Below, piece after piece: positions 43,155 through 51,354 of a DNA stretch of 64,000 nucleotides (positions within the stretch are counted from its first letter, which is position 1; the number at the start of each line of letters is the position of its first letter). A program made the position numbers and the translations under genes. The DNA comes from Polaromonas sp. (GTDB lineage: Bacteria > Pseudomonadota > Gammaproteobacteria > Burkholderiales > Burkholderiaceae_C), in contig JAAFJR010000006.1 in NCBI GenBank assembly GCA_013298945.1, positions 1-64,000 of the forward strand, written 5' to 3'. Below the pieces are notes generated by a model. It saw only the letters and a program-made list of their open reading frames with translations. It searched no databases and was not told the origin of the DNA.

Positions 43155-44795
43155 TTATTTTAGGCTGCCCGCCGCATGACCCATCGCAAAAGCCTCTTCA
43201 AAAACCGAATAGCCCGCCCAGTCACTGTGGGCGAACTGTAGGCGTTGATTTAATGCCGTATTTTGCTCTTTTTTTAATAGCTGCTTAGGCAATAAATACG
43301 CCGGCTGCGTGTCGATTTTATCAATTAAATTCAAGGATAAGGTTGGAGTAGGAATCGCCATCGCATGCCCGTAGCGGGTGAAATCGATTTGTGTGGTTTT
43401 TGATGTCAAATCTGGGTGTGCTGCGGACAACTCAGCCAAAATTTCATCGCGCCAACTGCCCCACGAGCGCTCTAAAAGTTGTTTTCTGCCGTCTTTGACA
43501 TCTCCCAAAGCGCGGTAATAGGTCAACACCGTGGCTGCTGGCACGGGCTGTAGGCTTTGATGTTTGGCATTGACATAGCCCAAACCTGCCGCGCCGTAGA
43601 TAACGTTGTCCCAACTGGGCGCTGCGCCACCTTGGTCAAGCAATGGCTTGTTGATATGAATATTCGCCACTAGCCACGGGGCGTAGCGGGTTTGCTGGGC
43701 GTCGGCTTGCAGTACTGCAGGTGGATTTTTCACCACCCGAGCTGCTACAAAAACAGGCAGGGCGACAATGCATCGCTCGGCCTGCCAGCGCTCGGTTTGC
43801 TGTGTGCTTGCATTCAACACGTCAACGTCAACACCGTGTTTCGTCTCTTCAATACGGGTGACGATGCGCTTGGTAAGTAAGCGCTCACCCAGCGGCAAAG
43901 CCATGCGCTGCGTGATCCAGCCGTTGCCTTCGGGCCAAGTCAACACGCCATCACGTCCAGAGGTTTCAGCTCCCGGCGCATGAAAACCATGACGGCTGGC
44001 GAAGTAGTGCATGCCAGCCCAGGCGGAAACTGTGGCAATGCCAGCGCCGTAATCGTCACGGCAGCAGTAGTCTAAATACCAGCGCAAGTGTGGGTCAGTT
44101 AAACCGTTTTGCTCCAAATACAGTATGAAAGTAATAGCTGTTAAGGCAACATCTACGCTGGCTAGAGCTGAATTTGAGGCTGGAATAGACCAGTTACTGC
44201 GCTTTCTGGCTTCTTCCACCAATTTGGCGAACTGGCGATATTGCACGAGTGTCTCAGCGCTCACATCTTGAGTAGGTAGTAAGCCGTCTTGCCAAGCGCC
44301 ATTGAAAAACAGGCGCTCTTGCGGGCTGTGGCACAGGTAGCGCTCGTCGTATTGCCAGCGGCCTGAGACGCGCTGGCGCACGCCCAACTCTTCCAGCAGG
44401 TTGCGTAAATCGTCTGCTTGGGGTGCTTGCTCAGACGGCACAGGCAGGTAATGCGCGCCCAATGGGCATGTGATGCCGTTGACCGCACCACCTTTGCTGT
44501 TGCCGCCAGCGCGGTCTTCCAGTTCCAGCAACACAAAGTCGTTAATGCCTTGTAGCCGCAAAGCGCGGGCGGCGGCTAAGCCGGCGACACCTCCGCCGGC
44601 GATGATGACTTTGGTTTTGCGGGTTTTGGAAGGTGTAGATGAGGGTGTGGGCCACGATTTGGCGTCACGCAGCAAATGTCCGCGTTCAACTTTGACACCT
44701 GTGAAACCGCCTTGGATGTCTTTAATCTGATGTGATTTTTCGCAGCCAAGAAGCGGCAAAGCACTGACGGCAGCGATAAATTTTCGGCGTTTCAT
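43155..44795 (-). CDS. Tat-type FAD amine oxidase lipoprotein
   Basis: A 546-residue flavoprotein. The N-terminus has a twin-Arg start MKRRKFIAAV and a lipobox LPLLGC, so the folded enzyme is probably exported by Tat and lipid-anchored. The FAD site is KVIIAGGGVAGLAAARALR followed by LLELEDRAGGNSKGG. The C-terminal flavin motif is around AHSDWAGYSVFEEAFAMG. Family relatives oxidise amines or polyamines. With SpeD and an aminopropyltransferase on either side, a polyamine substrate is likely. Two repeat copies are embedded: YLLPKQLLKKEQN near the C-terminus and a weaker one around ASVDVALTAITF. Confidence 0.8.
   Translation of the reverse strand: MKRRKFIAAVSALPLLGCEKSHQIKDIQGGFTGVKVERGHLLRDAKSWPTPSSTPSKTRKTKVIIAGGGVAGLAAARALRLQGINDFVLLELEDRAGGNSKGGAVNGITCPLGAHYLPVPSEQAPQADDLRNLLEELGVRQRVSGRWQYDERYLCHSPQERLFFNGAWQDGLLPTQDVSAETLVQYRQFAKLVEEARKRSNWSIPASNSALASVDVALTAITFILYLEQNGLTDPHLRWYLDYCCRDDYGAGIATVSAWAGMHYFASRHGFHAPGAETSGRDGVLTWPEGNGWITQRMALPLGERLLTKRIVTRIEETKHGVDVDVLNASTQQTERWQAERCIVALPVFVAARVVKNPPAVLQADAQQTRYAPWLVANIHINKPLLDQGGAAPSWDNVIYGAAGLGYVNAKHQSLQPVPAATVLTYYRALGDVKDGRKQLLERSWGSWRDEILAELSAAHPDLTSKTTQIDFTRYGHAMAIPTPTLSLNLIDKIDTQPAYLLPKQLLKKEQNTALNQRLQFAHSDWAGYSVFEEAFAMGHAAGSLK
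43257..43330 (+). repeat. Protein-invading repeat, copy 9 (antisense in amine oxidase)
   Basis: TTTTTAATAGCTGCTTAGGC, AATAAATACGCCGGCTGCG, then TGTCGATTTTATCAATTAAA. Antisense; the gene frame reads PAYLLPKQLLKKEQN, almost the same peptide as copy 8 in murU. Confidence 0.9.
44117..44178 (+). repeat. Protein-invading repeat, copy 10 (antisense, diverged)
   Basis: GTAATAGCTGTTAAGGC, AACATCTACGCTGGCTAGAG, CTGAATTTGAGG. Diverged but with correct spacing. Antisense in the amine-oxidase gene, encoding LASVDVALTAITFI. Confidence 0.65.
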
Positions 44796-44813
44796 GATAA
44801 CCGCCTGCCAGGG

Positions 44814-46343
44814 TCAGTGCGCAACTTTGCCCCACTCGTCTTCATACGTGGTTACCAGCACTTGGTTGGAGAGGCGATTGACCTCAACAGGCACACGCGC
44901 CATGTCTAGCGGAAAGTCTAAAAGCACGGGCATACTGGTCAAATCTAAAAACCGCAATCCTGTGGGCAGAGACTTAGGCTGATGCCACGGCCGGCGGCTG
45001 GCGATGATGAACCCCCATTCGCCAAAGCTGGGCACATGCGCGTGGTAGGGCGTGGCGGTGAGACCAACAGATTCAATCGTTTGCGCTACCGTCCAAAAGC
45101 TTTTACGCGCCACCAAGGGCGAGGTGGTTTGAATCACCGCGTAACCACTGGCGGAGAGGCGTTTGTCCAACAAGGCGTAAAAGGAATTGGTGTAGAGCTT
45201 GCCGATGGAGAAATTTGTCGGATCGGGAAAGTCGACGATGATGACATCAAAGGTTTCTAAGCTGCTCTCCAACCAGCCAAACGCATCGGTATTGACGACT
45301 TTGACTTTGGGGGATTTGAGTGCGCTATTGTTGAGTTTGACCAGTGTGGGCTGCTCGGAAAACAATTTAGTCATCGCCGGATCAAGCTCTACCAAGGTGA
45401 CAGATTCAACGCTGGGGTACTTCAAAACCTCGCGCACCGCCATGCCGTCGCCACCGCCCAACACGGCGACGCGTTTAGGGCCGCTGGCTGAAAATGCCGC
45501 CATTGCTGGGTGCACCAAAGCCTCGTGGTATCGGTATTCGTCGCGCTCGGCAAACTGCAGGTTGCCATTTAAAAACAATCTGTGGCCCAACTTTCCCTGT
45601 GTGACCACGATGCGCTGATAGGGTGATGCGGCGGTGAAAACAATGCGATCTTGGTAAAACTTGTCTTCTGCCAAAGTGGTGATGTGGTCTGCGCCTGCAA
45701 AAGCCGCAGCCAAAACAGCGAATGTTGCAGCACAGGCCAACACATGCGCTTTGAGCTGCCGCAACTCAAAGCGAAACATCCACAGTGCCCAAACGGCCAC
45801 AGCCGCATTCAACAGCCCAAATAGCAAACCGGTACGAATCAACCCCAGATGTGGCACCAAGATCAACGGAAAGGCAATCGACACCGCCAATGCGCCCAAG
45901 TAATCAAAGGTCAGCACCTGCGACACCACGTCTTTGAAAGCTACATTGCGCTTCAAAATTCGCATCACCAGCGGAATCTCCAAGCCCACCAAGATACCGA
46001 CAACACCCACCATGCCATACAGCACCCAACGAAAACCGCCGGGAATATAAGCATTGGTCAAAAACAAAATAGCAGGCAACAAACCACCCGCCAGTGCGAC
46101 AAGGAGTTCAATTCGCAAAAAATGTGCTGGCAATTGGCGGTCAAAAAACTTGGACAACCACGACCCCACACCCATGGCAAACAAATAGCAGCCAATAACC
46201 GTGGAGAACTGCAAAATCGAGTCCCCCAACAAATACGAAGCCAGCGCCCCAGCCGCTAATTCATAAACCAGTCCACAAGCCGCGACGACAAAAACGCTGA
46301 CAAGCAGCGTGATTTCAAGCGGACTGGCTTTAACTGCTTTCAA
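44814..46343 (-). CDS. Membrane-fused polyamine aminopropyltransferase (SpeE-like)
   Basis: A 509-residue protein. Residues 1 to about 210 contain seven or eight membrane spans (for example ITLLVSVFVVAACGLVYELA and VLYGMVGVVGILVGLEIP). Residues about 225-460 are a spermidine-synthase fold: QRIVVTQGKLGHRLFLNGNL, RVAVLGGGDGMAVREVL and VDFPDPTNFSIGKLYTNSFY. It transfers aminopropyl groups from decarboxylated SAM to an amine acceptor, at the membrane. The start codon is a TTG, 6 bases after the DUF350 stop. SpeD two genes downstream would supply the donor. The acceptor amine is unknown. Confidence 0.88.
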   Translation of the reverse strand: MKAVKASPLEITLLVSVFVVAACGLVYELAAGALASYLLGDSILQFSTVIGCYLFAMGVGSWLSKFFDRQLPAHFLRIELLVALAGGLLPAILFLTNAYIPGGFRWVLYGMVGVVGILVGLEIPLVMRILKRNVAFKDVVSQVLTFDYLGALAVSIAFPLILVPHLGLIRTGLLFGLLNAAVAVWALWMFRFELRQLKAHVLACAATFAVLAAAFAGADHITTLAEDKFYQDRIVFTAASPYQRIVVTQGKLGHRLFLNGNLQFAERDEYRYHEALVHPAMAAFSASGPKRVAVLGGGDGMAVREVLKYPSVESVTLVELDPAMTKLFSEQPTLVKLNNSALKSPKVKVVNTDAFGWLESSLETFDVIIVDFPDPTNFSIGKLYTNSFYALLDKRLSASGYAVIQTTSPLVARKSFWTVAQTIESVGLTATPYHAHVPSFGEWGFIIASRRPWHQPKSLPTGLRFLDLTSMPVLLDFPLDMARVPVEVNRLSNQVLVTTYEDEWGKVAH

Positions 46344-46349
46344 CCAGCG

Positions 46350-46571
46350 TCAACCGTGAATGGCAGCAGCAACAATAATACAAATCCCCAAACTCATAGC
46401 TGCAACCACCACCCCCAGCGCCACGTTTTGCTTCTCAATAATCTCGCCCCACAAATCGTAAGGCGTGAGCTTGTCGATGATGACGAAGCAGAGCCAAAAA
46501 ATGAGTACGCCAATCAGCGCAAAGACGATTGAGCCGACGATAGCGCCTATCTTTAATCCTACGAATTCCAT
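46350..46571 (-). CDS. DUF350 small membrane protein
   Basis: Start at the ATG at 46571, which has AAGGAG 8 bases upstream; the longer frame is inside the next gene. The 73-residue protein has two transmembrane helices (IGAIVGSIVFALIGVLIFWL and ALGVVVAAMSLGICIIVAAA) around a charged loop with LTPYDLW and EKQNVALG, the DUF350 signature (compare YjfL). DUF350 proteins recur with phage-shock-like, DUF4178 and polyamine genes; their function is unknown. Confidence 0.85.
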   Translation of the reverse strand: MEFVGLKIGAIVGSIVFALIGVLIFWLCFVIIDKLTPYDLWGEIIEKQNVALGVVVAAMSLGICIIVAAAIHG

Positions 46572-46615
46572 TTTCTTACTCCTTAAAGTATTGATTCTGA
46601 TCTTGAAATTTTGGA

Positions 46616-48118
46616 CTATTTGTGCCCACCGCCAGAGCTGAATCCGCCATATGTACCGCTGCGAGATGATGAACAATTTTCAACCTTCGGGTCGCAGCTT
46701 GAGCAACGGCTGATTAAAAACAAAAACAGCAACAAAACAAGTATCAAAATCACAATCGTGCCAAAGCTCATCCCAGCCGCACTACTAAGGGGGCTAGCGT
46801 CGCTGTTTTTTAGCGCATCTTTCCTACCAAAATCACTGTCTTTGAGCTTAAAAACTTGCGCGACAGTTTCGCTACTCAACTTGCTGCCCATGGACCAAGT
46901 CACTTCATTCGGCGTTTCTTCTCGTGACAGTAGTACGGCACCTTTTTCAAAATCGGTGTTGTTACTCTTTTGTCCACGTTCCACACGCCAGTAAAACTCA
47001 CCAGCCACATAGGTGGTTTCAGCTTTATAGCTGTATTTTTGGGTGTATTTGTTGCTTAAATACGTGGCAGTTGCGCCATTGGAAGATAGAGTGGGTGCGC
47101 CCGTGGTTGGCGTTGCCAAGCTCCAGCCTTCGGTTGAATCGACCAAAAAGGTAAAACCACGTTTTTTGTTGTACAGCAGGTATTCAGTCCAGCCAAAGTG
47201 CTCGTCCGGATCGTCCACTTCATAACCCATGCGGTGCTGGAAACCCACAAGTTGCCACATCACCCCTTGCAATTGCCCGGTGCTGCCCAGCGCAATCAAA
47301 GGCGCGACTGGCTCGGTTTGCAGTGCGTGGCTGAGCTGGCCAGCCACCCCTTGCGACACGTCGATGATGCTGTTGCAGCTGCGGCAAGTCAGGCTTTTGG
47401 TGGATGCCAAGCTGACTTGCAGCGATGCGGCGCAGTTGGGGCAGGCAAACTGCTGGCCAGACTCTGCCTTGGCTTGCTCTTCTTTCAAGCCTTTGAATTG
47501 CAGATCTTCCAGCAAAACGGCTCGCCCCATAGACAATGCAGGCGGCTCAGACCCGTAATCAATGCTGATCACATCACCTTGGTCGCCACGCAACTCAACC
47601 ATGTTGAACGCGGCGTTTAGTGCTGGTAACTTGGGCAATTCACCCTGCGCGGATATTAAAAAGACGCTGTGGTTTGCCGCAATACTGAATGTTTTGCCGT
47701 TGATGGCAGTCGTGTGACCTACCTCAAACAGAGCTGCTACGGGAACGACGCTTTTGCTGGTGAATGCGGTAGAGAAAACAAACGCGCCGTTGTCTTCGCT
47801 CAAACTGCCCGTACTGCCATCGTCAAAACCGGCAATCCACTCGCTCCACGTGCCTTGGGCGTATTTGTATTGCAACCGACCCATCAGGGTGAATGGCTTT
47901 CCCTCCCACTTGCCAGAGGCCATGAGCTGCAGTGGGCTGAAGTCTTCAAAGAGCTCAGACATTTTGCCGGTGCGCGCCAGCGTGTCTCCACTGCGCACCA
48001 CCGTGCTTTGGCAGTAGCTGCACACCGCGTGCGTCGATTGCGCGCTGCGAAATTCGACCGGCGCCCCACAGCCTGGGCAGGGCGCGCGGTAGCTGCGCTG
48101 AAGGGATTCAGTGGCCAA
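46616..48118 (-). CDS. Zinc-ribbon DUF4178 protein with C-terminal membrane helix
   Basis: A 500-residue protein starting at a TTG (48118). It has two zinc ribbons: CPGCGAPVEF...CSYCQST (residues 14-39) and CPNCAASLQV...CRSCNS (about 226-247). Each is followed by a beta-rich DUF4178 module (TLMGRLQYKYAQGTWSEWIA and HRMGYEVDDPDEHFGWTEYLLYN). One membrane helix near the end (FGTIVILILVLLLFLFLI) is followed by a Cys/Ser/Gly-rich tail. The function is unknown; it is placed between the SPFH and DUF350 genes, suggesting a membrane-associated complex. Confidence 0.82.
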   Translation of the reverse strand: MATESLQRSYRAPCPGCGAPVEFRSAQSTHAVCSYCQSTVVRSGDTLARTGKMSELFEDFSPLQLMASGKWEGKPFTLMGRLQYKYAQGTWSEWIAGFDDGSTGSLSEDNGAFVFSTAFTSKSVVPVAALFEVGHTTAINGKTFSIAANHSVFLISAQGELPKLPALNAAFNMVELRGDQGDVISIDYGSEPPALSMGRAVLLEDLQFKGLKEEQAKAESGQQFACPNCAASLQVSLASTKSLTCRSCNSIIDVSQGVAGQLSHALQTEPVAPLIALGSTGQLQGVMWQLVGFQHRMGYEVDDPDEHFGWTEYLLYNKKRGFTFLVDSTEGWSLATPTTGAPTLSSNGATATYLSNKYTQKYSYKAETTYVAGEFYWRVERGQKSNNTDFEKGAVLLSREETPNEVTWSMGSKLSSETVAQVFKLKDSDFGRKDALKNSDASPLSSAAGMSFGTIVILILVLLLFLFLISRCSSCDPKVENCSSSRSGTYGGFSSGGGHK

Positions 48119-48161
48119 AGCGATCTAAATCAAAAAATCTGATACGAACTTAAAACCAACT

Positions 48162-49196
48162 CTAAACTAATTTTTTCAGCAACTCTGCCTTCTTGGCGTC
48201 AAACTCTTCTTGCGTCAAAATGCCTTTTACTTTGAGTTCACCCAGCTTTTCCAGCGTGGCCATGATGTCATCGGGCTTCACAACGGCAGCAGCAGCAGCA
48301 GCAGCTTGGTTTGCACCAGAGTTCAAACCCGCTTGCAAATTCTGCGCCAGCACTTGCCCCATTGCCAAGCCTGCTCCCATGCCCATGGCGTCGCCAGCAA
48401 TGCCGCTGCCACTGCCAGCACCTTCGGCAAACTTCGGTATCGCCTGTGCAGTTTGGTATTGCATGAACTTGCCCATGTCGTTGCCGACCATGCCCATACC
48501 GATTTTTTGATCGAGAATTTTTTGCAACTCTTCTGGCAAGGAGACGTTTTGCACCGTCATGCCTTCGAGCTTCAAGCCGATTTTGGCAAATTCGGGTGCA
48601 AGCTGCGTCGTCAACGCCTGCGCAAAGGTCATCTGGTTGGATGCCAAGTCCAAAAATGGAATATTGCTGCTGGCAATCGCGTTGCTGATGTTTTGCAACA
48701 CCAAGCCACGCAGTTGACCATCCACATCTTCCACGCTGTAGCTCTCGCGTGTGCCGGAAATTTCAGTATGGAACAGCTTGGCGTCCTCAATGCGGAAGTT
48801 GTAATTACCGAAAGCACGCAGGCGCACTGCGCCAAAATCTTTGTCGCGAATGGTGATGGGCTGGGGTGTACCCCATTTTTGGTCGATTTGCTGGCGGGTG
48901 CTGAAGAAGTAAACATCACTCTTGAAGGGCGAGTCAAACAGCTTATCCCAGTTTTTCAGGTTCGTGAGCAAGGGCAAGTTTTGCGTGGCGAGCTTGTAGG
49001 TGCCAGGCGCAAACACGTCTGCAACCTTGCCTTCGTTGACGAATACCGCGAGCTGCGATTCACGCACTGTCAGCGAAGCCCCATTTTGAATCTCCATGTC
49101 AGCCATCGGGAAGCGCCAGGCCAAGGTGCCATCGTCGTCCTCAGTCCATTGCAATACGTCAATAAACTGCTTCTTGAGAAAGTCCATCAATGCCAT
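48162..49196 (-). CDS. SPFH/band-7 protein with C-terminal SHOCT domain
   Basis: A 344-residue protein with no membrane span. The N-terminal part FLKKQFIDVLQWTEDDDGTL and LTVRESQLAVFVNEGKVADV begin an SPFH domain of the YdjI / virion-core-like type. A Gly/Met/Ala-rich linker with a CAG-encoded alanine run (48285-48304) leads to the C-terminal SHOCT helix pair (LEKLGELKVKGILTQEEFDAKKAELLKKL). Such proteins assemble on membranes and are linked to envelope-stress systems. GAGGT precedes the ATG by 5-9 bases. It is the first gene of the polyamine/membrane operon. Confidence 0.88.
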   Translation of the reverse strand: MALMDFLKKQFIDVLQWTEDDDGTLAWRFPMADMEIQNGASLTVRESQLAVFVNEGKVADVFAPGTYKLATQNLPLLTNLKNWDKLFDSPFKSDVYFFSTRQQIDQKWGTPQPITIRDKDFGAVRLRAFGNYNFRIEDAKLFHTEISGTRESYSVEDVDGQLRGLVLQNISNAIASSNIPFLDLASNQMTFAQALTTQLAPEFAKIGLKLEGMTVQNVSLPEELQKILDQKIGMGMVGNDMGKFMQYQTAQAIPKFAEGAGSGSGIAGDAMGMGAGLAMGQVLAQNLQAGLNSGANQAAAAAAAVVKPDDIMATLEKLGELKVKGILTQEEFDAKKAELLKKLV

Positions 49197-49627
49197 GGGT
49201 GACCTCGCTTTAAAAATGAATAAAAGAGAAATGGATCAAAGAGAAAATGACTTCGAAAAATCGAAGAAATGAATGTTAACTGATTCAACACGATATACCT
49301 GAAAAAAACAGCACAAGCTACATCAATAATTTCACGCTGAATTTTAAAAAACCTAGCTAAGTGCTTGATTTGTATACACGTATGCGGCTACCACCATTTT
49401 CTGTGGATAACTTTGTTGATAGCTCCTGATTAGCGCACTGAAAGCCCTATAAATCAAGGCTTTAGACAAATTGCACAGAAATCGAGCAGCTAATTAAACC
49501 TATATAAATCAATGAGTTAGCCGCGCTATTTGTTTGATAGCAATTTACAAGATCTTTTTGTTCAAAATGTTGCGGGGCACTGTTTTTTGTTGACAACTCA
49601 ATAAAAAATTTGAAATTTTTCCTATTT
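49197..49627. other. AT-rich intergenic region upstream of the SPFH operon
   Basis: About 430 bases without a gene. It must contain the promoter of the operon starting at 49196 and the end of the hemE transcript. A perfect DnaA-box sequence TGTGGATAA occurs at 49402-49410, and AAAGCC (49441-49446) can pair with GGCTTT (49458-49463), with no T tract. No cluster of DnaA boxes is seen, so an origin is unlikely. Confidence 0.5.
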
Positions 49628-50800
49628 TTATGCCATGTGTTGTGATATGCGTTGTGCTTTTGAGTGCTTATGCACCGCATCCACTAGCACTGCTACATTT
49701 TCAGGTGGTGTGAACTGGCTGATTCCGTGGCCTAAGTTGAAAATATGTGTAGCACCGTTGGTGGTTTTGTCGGTATGCGGCTGGCCGAAGCTGTTTAAGA
49801 CTTTGGCAACTTCAGCTTGAATCACTGTAGGCATCGCAAAAAGCACATTCGGATCGATATTGCCTTGTAGTGCTTTCCCAACACCGCCAGTATTGCCGCC
49901 GACTAAGGCTCTTGCTTTAGCCAGATTAGCTGTCCAATCCAAGCCCAGTACATCGCAGTCCAAACCACCCATCTCGTCCAACCATAACGCGCCGCCTTTG
50001 GTGAAGACAATACGAGGAATCACAATACCGTCCGCTTTACCATTGTGCGTGCGTTTCAACTGCGCCAGCACCCGCTTGGTATACGCCAAGCTGAATTCTT
50101 GGAATGCGCCATCCGCCAGCACGCCACCCCAGCTGTCAAAAATCATCACGGCTTGTGCGCCGGCGTCGATTTGCGTGTTCAAGTACAAGGCGACCGCATC
50201 GGCATTGACCTGCAACATGCGGTGCATCAAATCTGGGCGGCTGTACATCAGGGTTTTGACGTGGCGGTAGTCGTCAGAACCAGCGCCCTCAGCCATGTAA
50301 CACGCCAGCGTCCACGGGCTGCCCGAAAAACCAATCAAGGGCACACTGCCGCGCCCGTCCGCCTGCGTCAAGGCTTTGCGAATACTGGATACCGCGTCAA
50401 ACACGTAGCGCAGCTTGTCCATATCTGGCACGGCCAATTTGGCAACAGAGGCTTCATCACGAACGTGATGCGCAAACTTAGGGCCCTCGCCCAAGGCAAA
50501 GCTGAGACCTAGCCCCATCGCATCGGGAATCGTCAAAATATCGCTGAACAAAATCGCCGCATCCAGCTTGTAACGTGCCAGCGGCTGCAAAGTCACCTCG
50601 GTGGCGTAATCGGTGTTCGTCGCTAAACCCATGAAGCTACCGGCTTTTGCGCGGGTATCGCGGTATTCAGGTAAATAGCGGCCGGCTTGGCGCATCAGCC
50701 ACACGGGCGTGTGGTCGGAGGCTTGGCGCATGCACGCTTGCAAAAAGCTTGGGTTTTGTACGTGGTTGAAGTTATGGATATGGTTAGGCGAAAAAGTCAT
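49628..50800 (-). CDS. hemE: Uroporphyrinogen decarboxylase
   Basis: Decarboxylates the four acetates of uroporphyrinogen III to give coproporphyrinogen III in haem synthesis. The 390-residue protein has the signature [16 protein letters not shown], then [27 protein letters not shown] and IFDSWGG. The C-terminus carries about 15 extra residues and an insertion ([15 protein letters not shown]) relative to E. coli. It is single-gene; neighbours are the CoA-binding gene and the SPFH operon. Confidence 0.97.
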   Translation of the reverse strand: MTFSPNHIHNFNHVQNPSFLQACMRQASDHTPVWLMRQAGRYLPEYRDTRAKAGSFMGLATNTDYATEVTLQPLARYKLDAAILFSDILTIPDAMGLGLSFALGEGPKFAHHVRDEASVAKLAVPDMDKLRYVFDAVSSIRKALTQADGRGSVPLIGFSGSPWTLACYMAEGAGSDDYRHVKTLMYSRPDLMHRMLQVNADAVALYLNTQIDAGAQAVMIFDSWGGVLADGAFQEFSLAYTKRVLAQLKRTHNGKADGIVIPRIVFTKGGALWLDEMGGLDCDVLGLDWTANLAKARALVGGNTGGVGKALQGNIDPNVLFAMPTVIQAEVAKVLNSFGQPHTDKTTNGATHIFNLGHGISQFTPPENVAVLVDAVHKHSKAQRISQHMA

Positions 50801-50877
50801 GAGCGCATTATCTCAGGCTTGAACAACGCCATACTTACCCATGTTTAAATCAACTAAAACAAATCTTCAAACAAATC

Positions 50878-51303
50878 TTAAAGTAAATGCTTCAGCCGTC
50901 TATGCTCAATCAACAAACAGCGATTCTCAACAACCGCCAAACCCGCCACAGCCGCCTCGGACTTCGCGGCTAGATTCTCAATCCCCAACTGCATCCACAG
51001 CACTTGTGCTTTGATTTGCACCGCTTCCGTAGCGATGGGCGGAATGTCATCGCTGTTGCGAAAGCAATCGACCATGTCAATTTTCTCGACTTTGGCGGCA
51101 TCTAGCAGTGTGGCATAGACTTTTTCACCCAATATTGGTGTTCCTGATGACGCAGCTACAGGATTGATAGGAACAATGCGGTAGCCCTGCGACTGCATAT
51201 ATTCGGCTACCTCATAACTATCGCGATGCACTTTGGGCGATAGACCGACCACAGCGATGGTTTTGCAGGTTTTGAGGATGTGGAGGATGTCGGGTTGATT
51301 CAT
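50878..51303 (-). CDS. CoA-binding domain protein (YccU family)
   Basis: A 141-residue Rossmann-fold protein. KTIAVVGLSPKVHRDSYEVAEYM is the CoA-binding N-terminal motif, followed by YRIVPINP, KIDMVDCFRNSDDIPPIA and VLWMQLGIEN. This matches YccU-like proteins, which bind CoA-type ligands and have no firmly known role. It starts 51 bases after the DsbD-like gene and may share its transcript. Confidence 0.9.
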   Translation of the reverse strand: MNQPDILHILKTCKTIAVVGLSPKVHRDSYEVAEYMQSQGYRIVPINPVAASSGTPILGEKVYATLLDAAKVEKIDMVDCFRNSDDIPPIATEAVQIKAQVLWMQLGIENLAAKSEAAVAGLAVVENRCLLIEHRRLKHLL

Positions 51304-51354
51304 ATTTACTTGGTTTATGTAAAAGTATAAATTTAAATTTTCTTTAAATTTTCT

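Noticed and set aside
48285-48304. CAG-type microsatellite in the SPFH gene, and short tandem repeats in the CoA-transferase (38431-38460) and VOC (59841-59865) genes
   Set aside because: Simple in-frame tandem repeats encoding Ala, LRQ and AP runs; noted in the gene entries, with no sign of a phase-variable frameshift because unit lengths are multiples of three.
49402-49410. Perfect DnaA box TGTGGATAA upstream of the SPFH operon
   Set aside because: Only one box, no cluster and no dnaA, dnaN or par genes nearby; not evidence of an origin.
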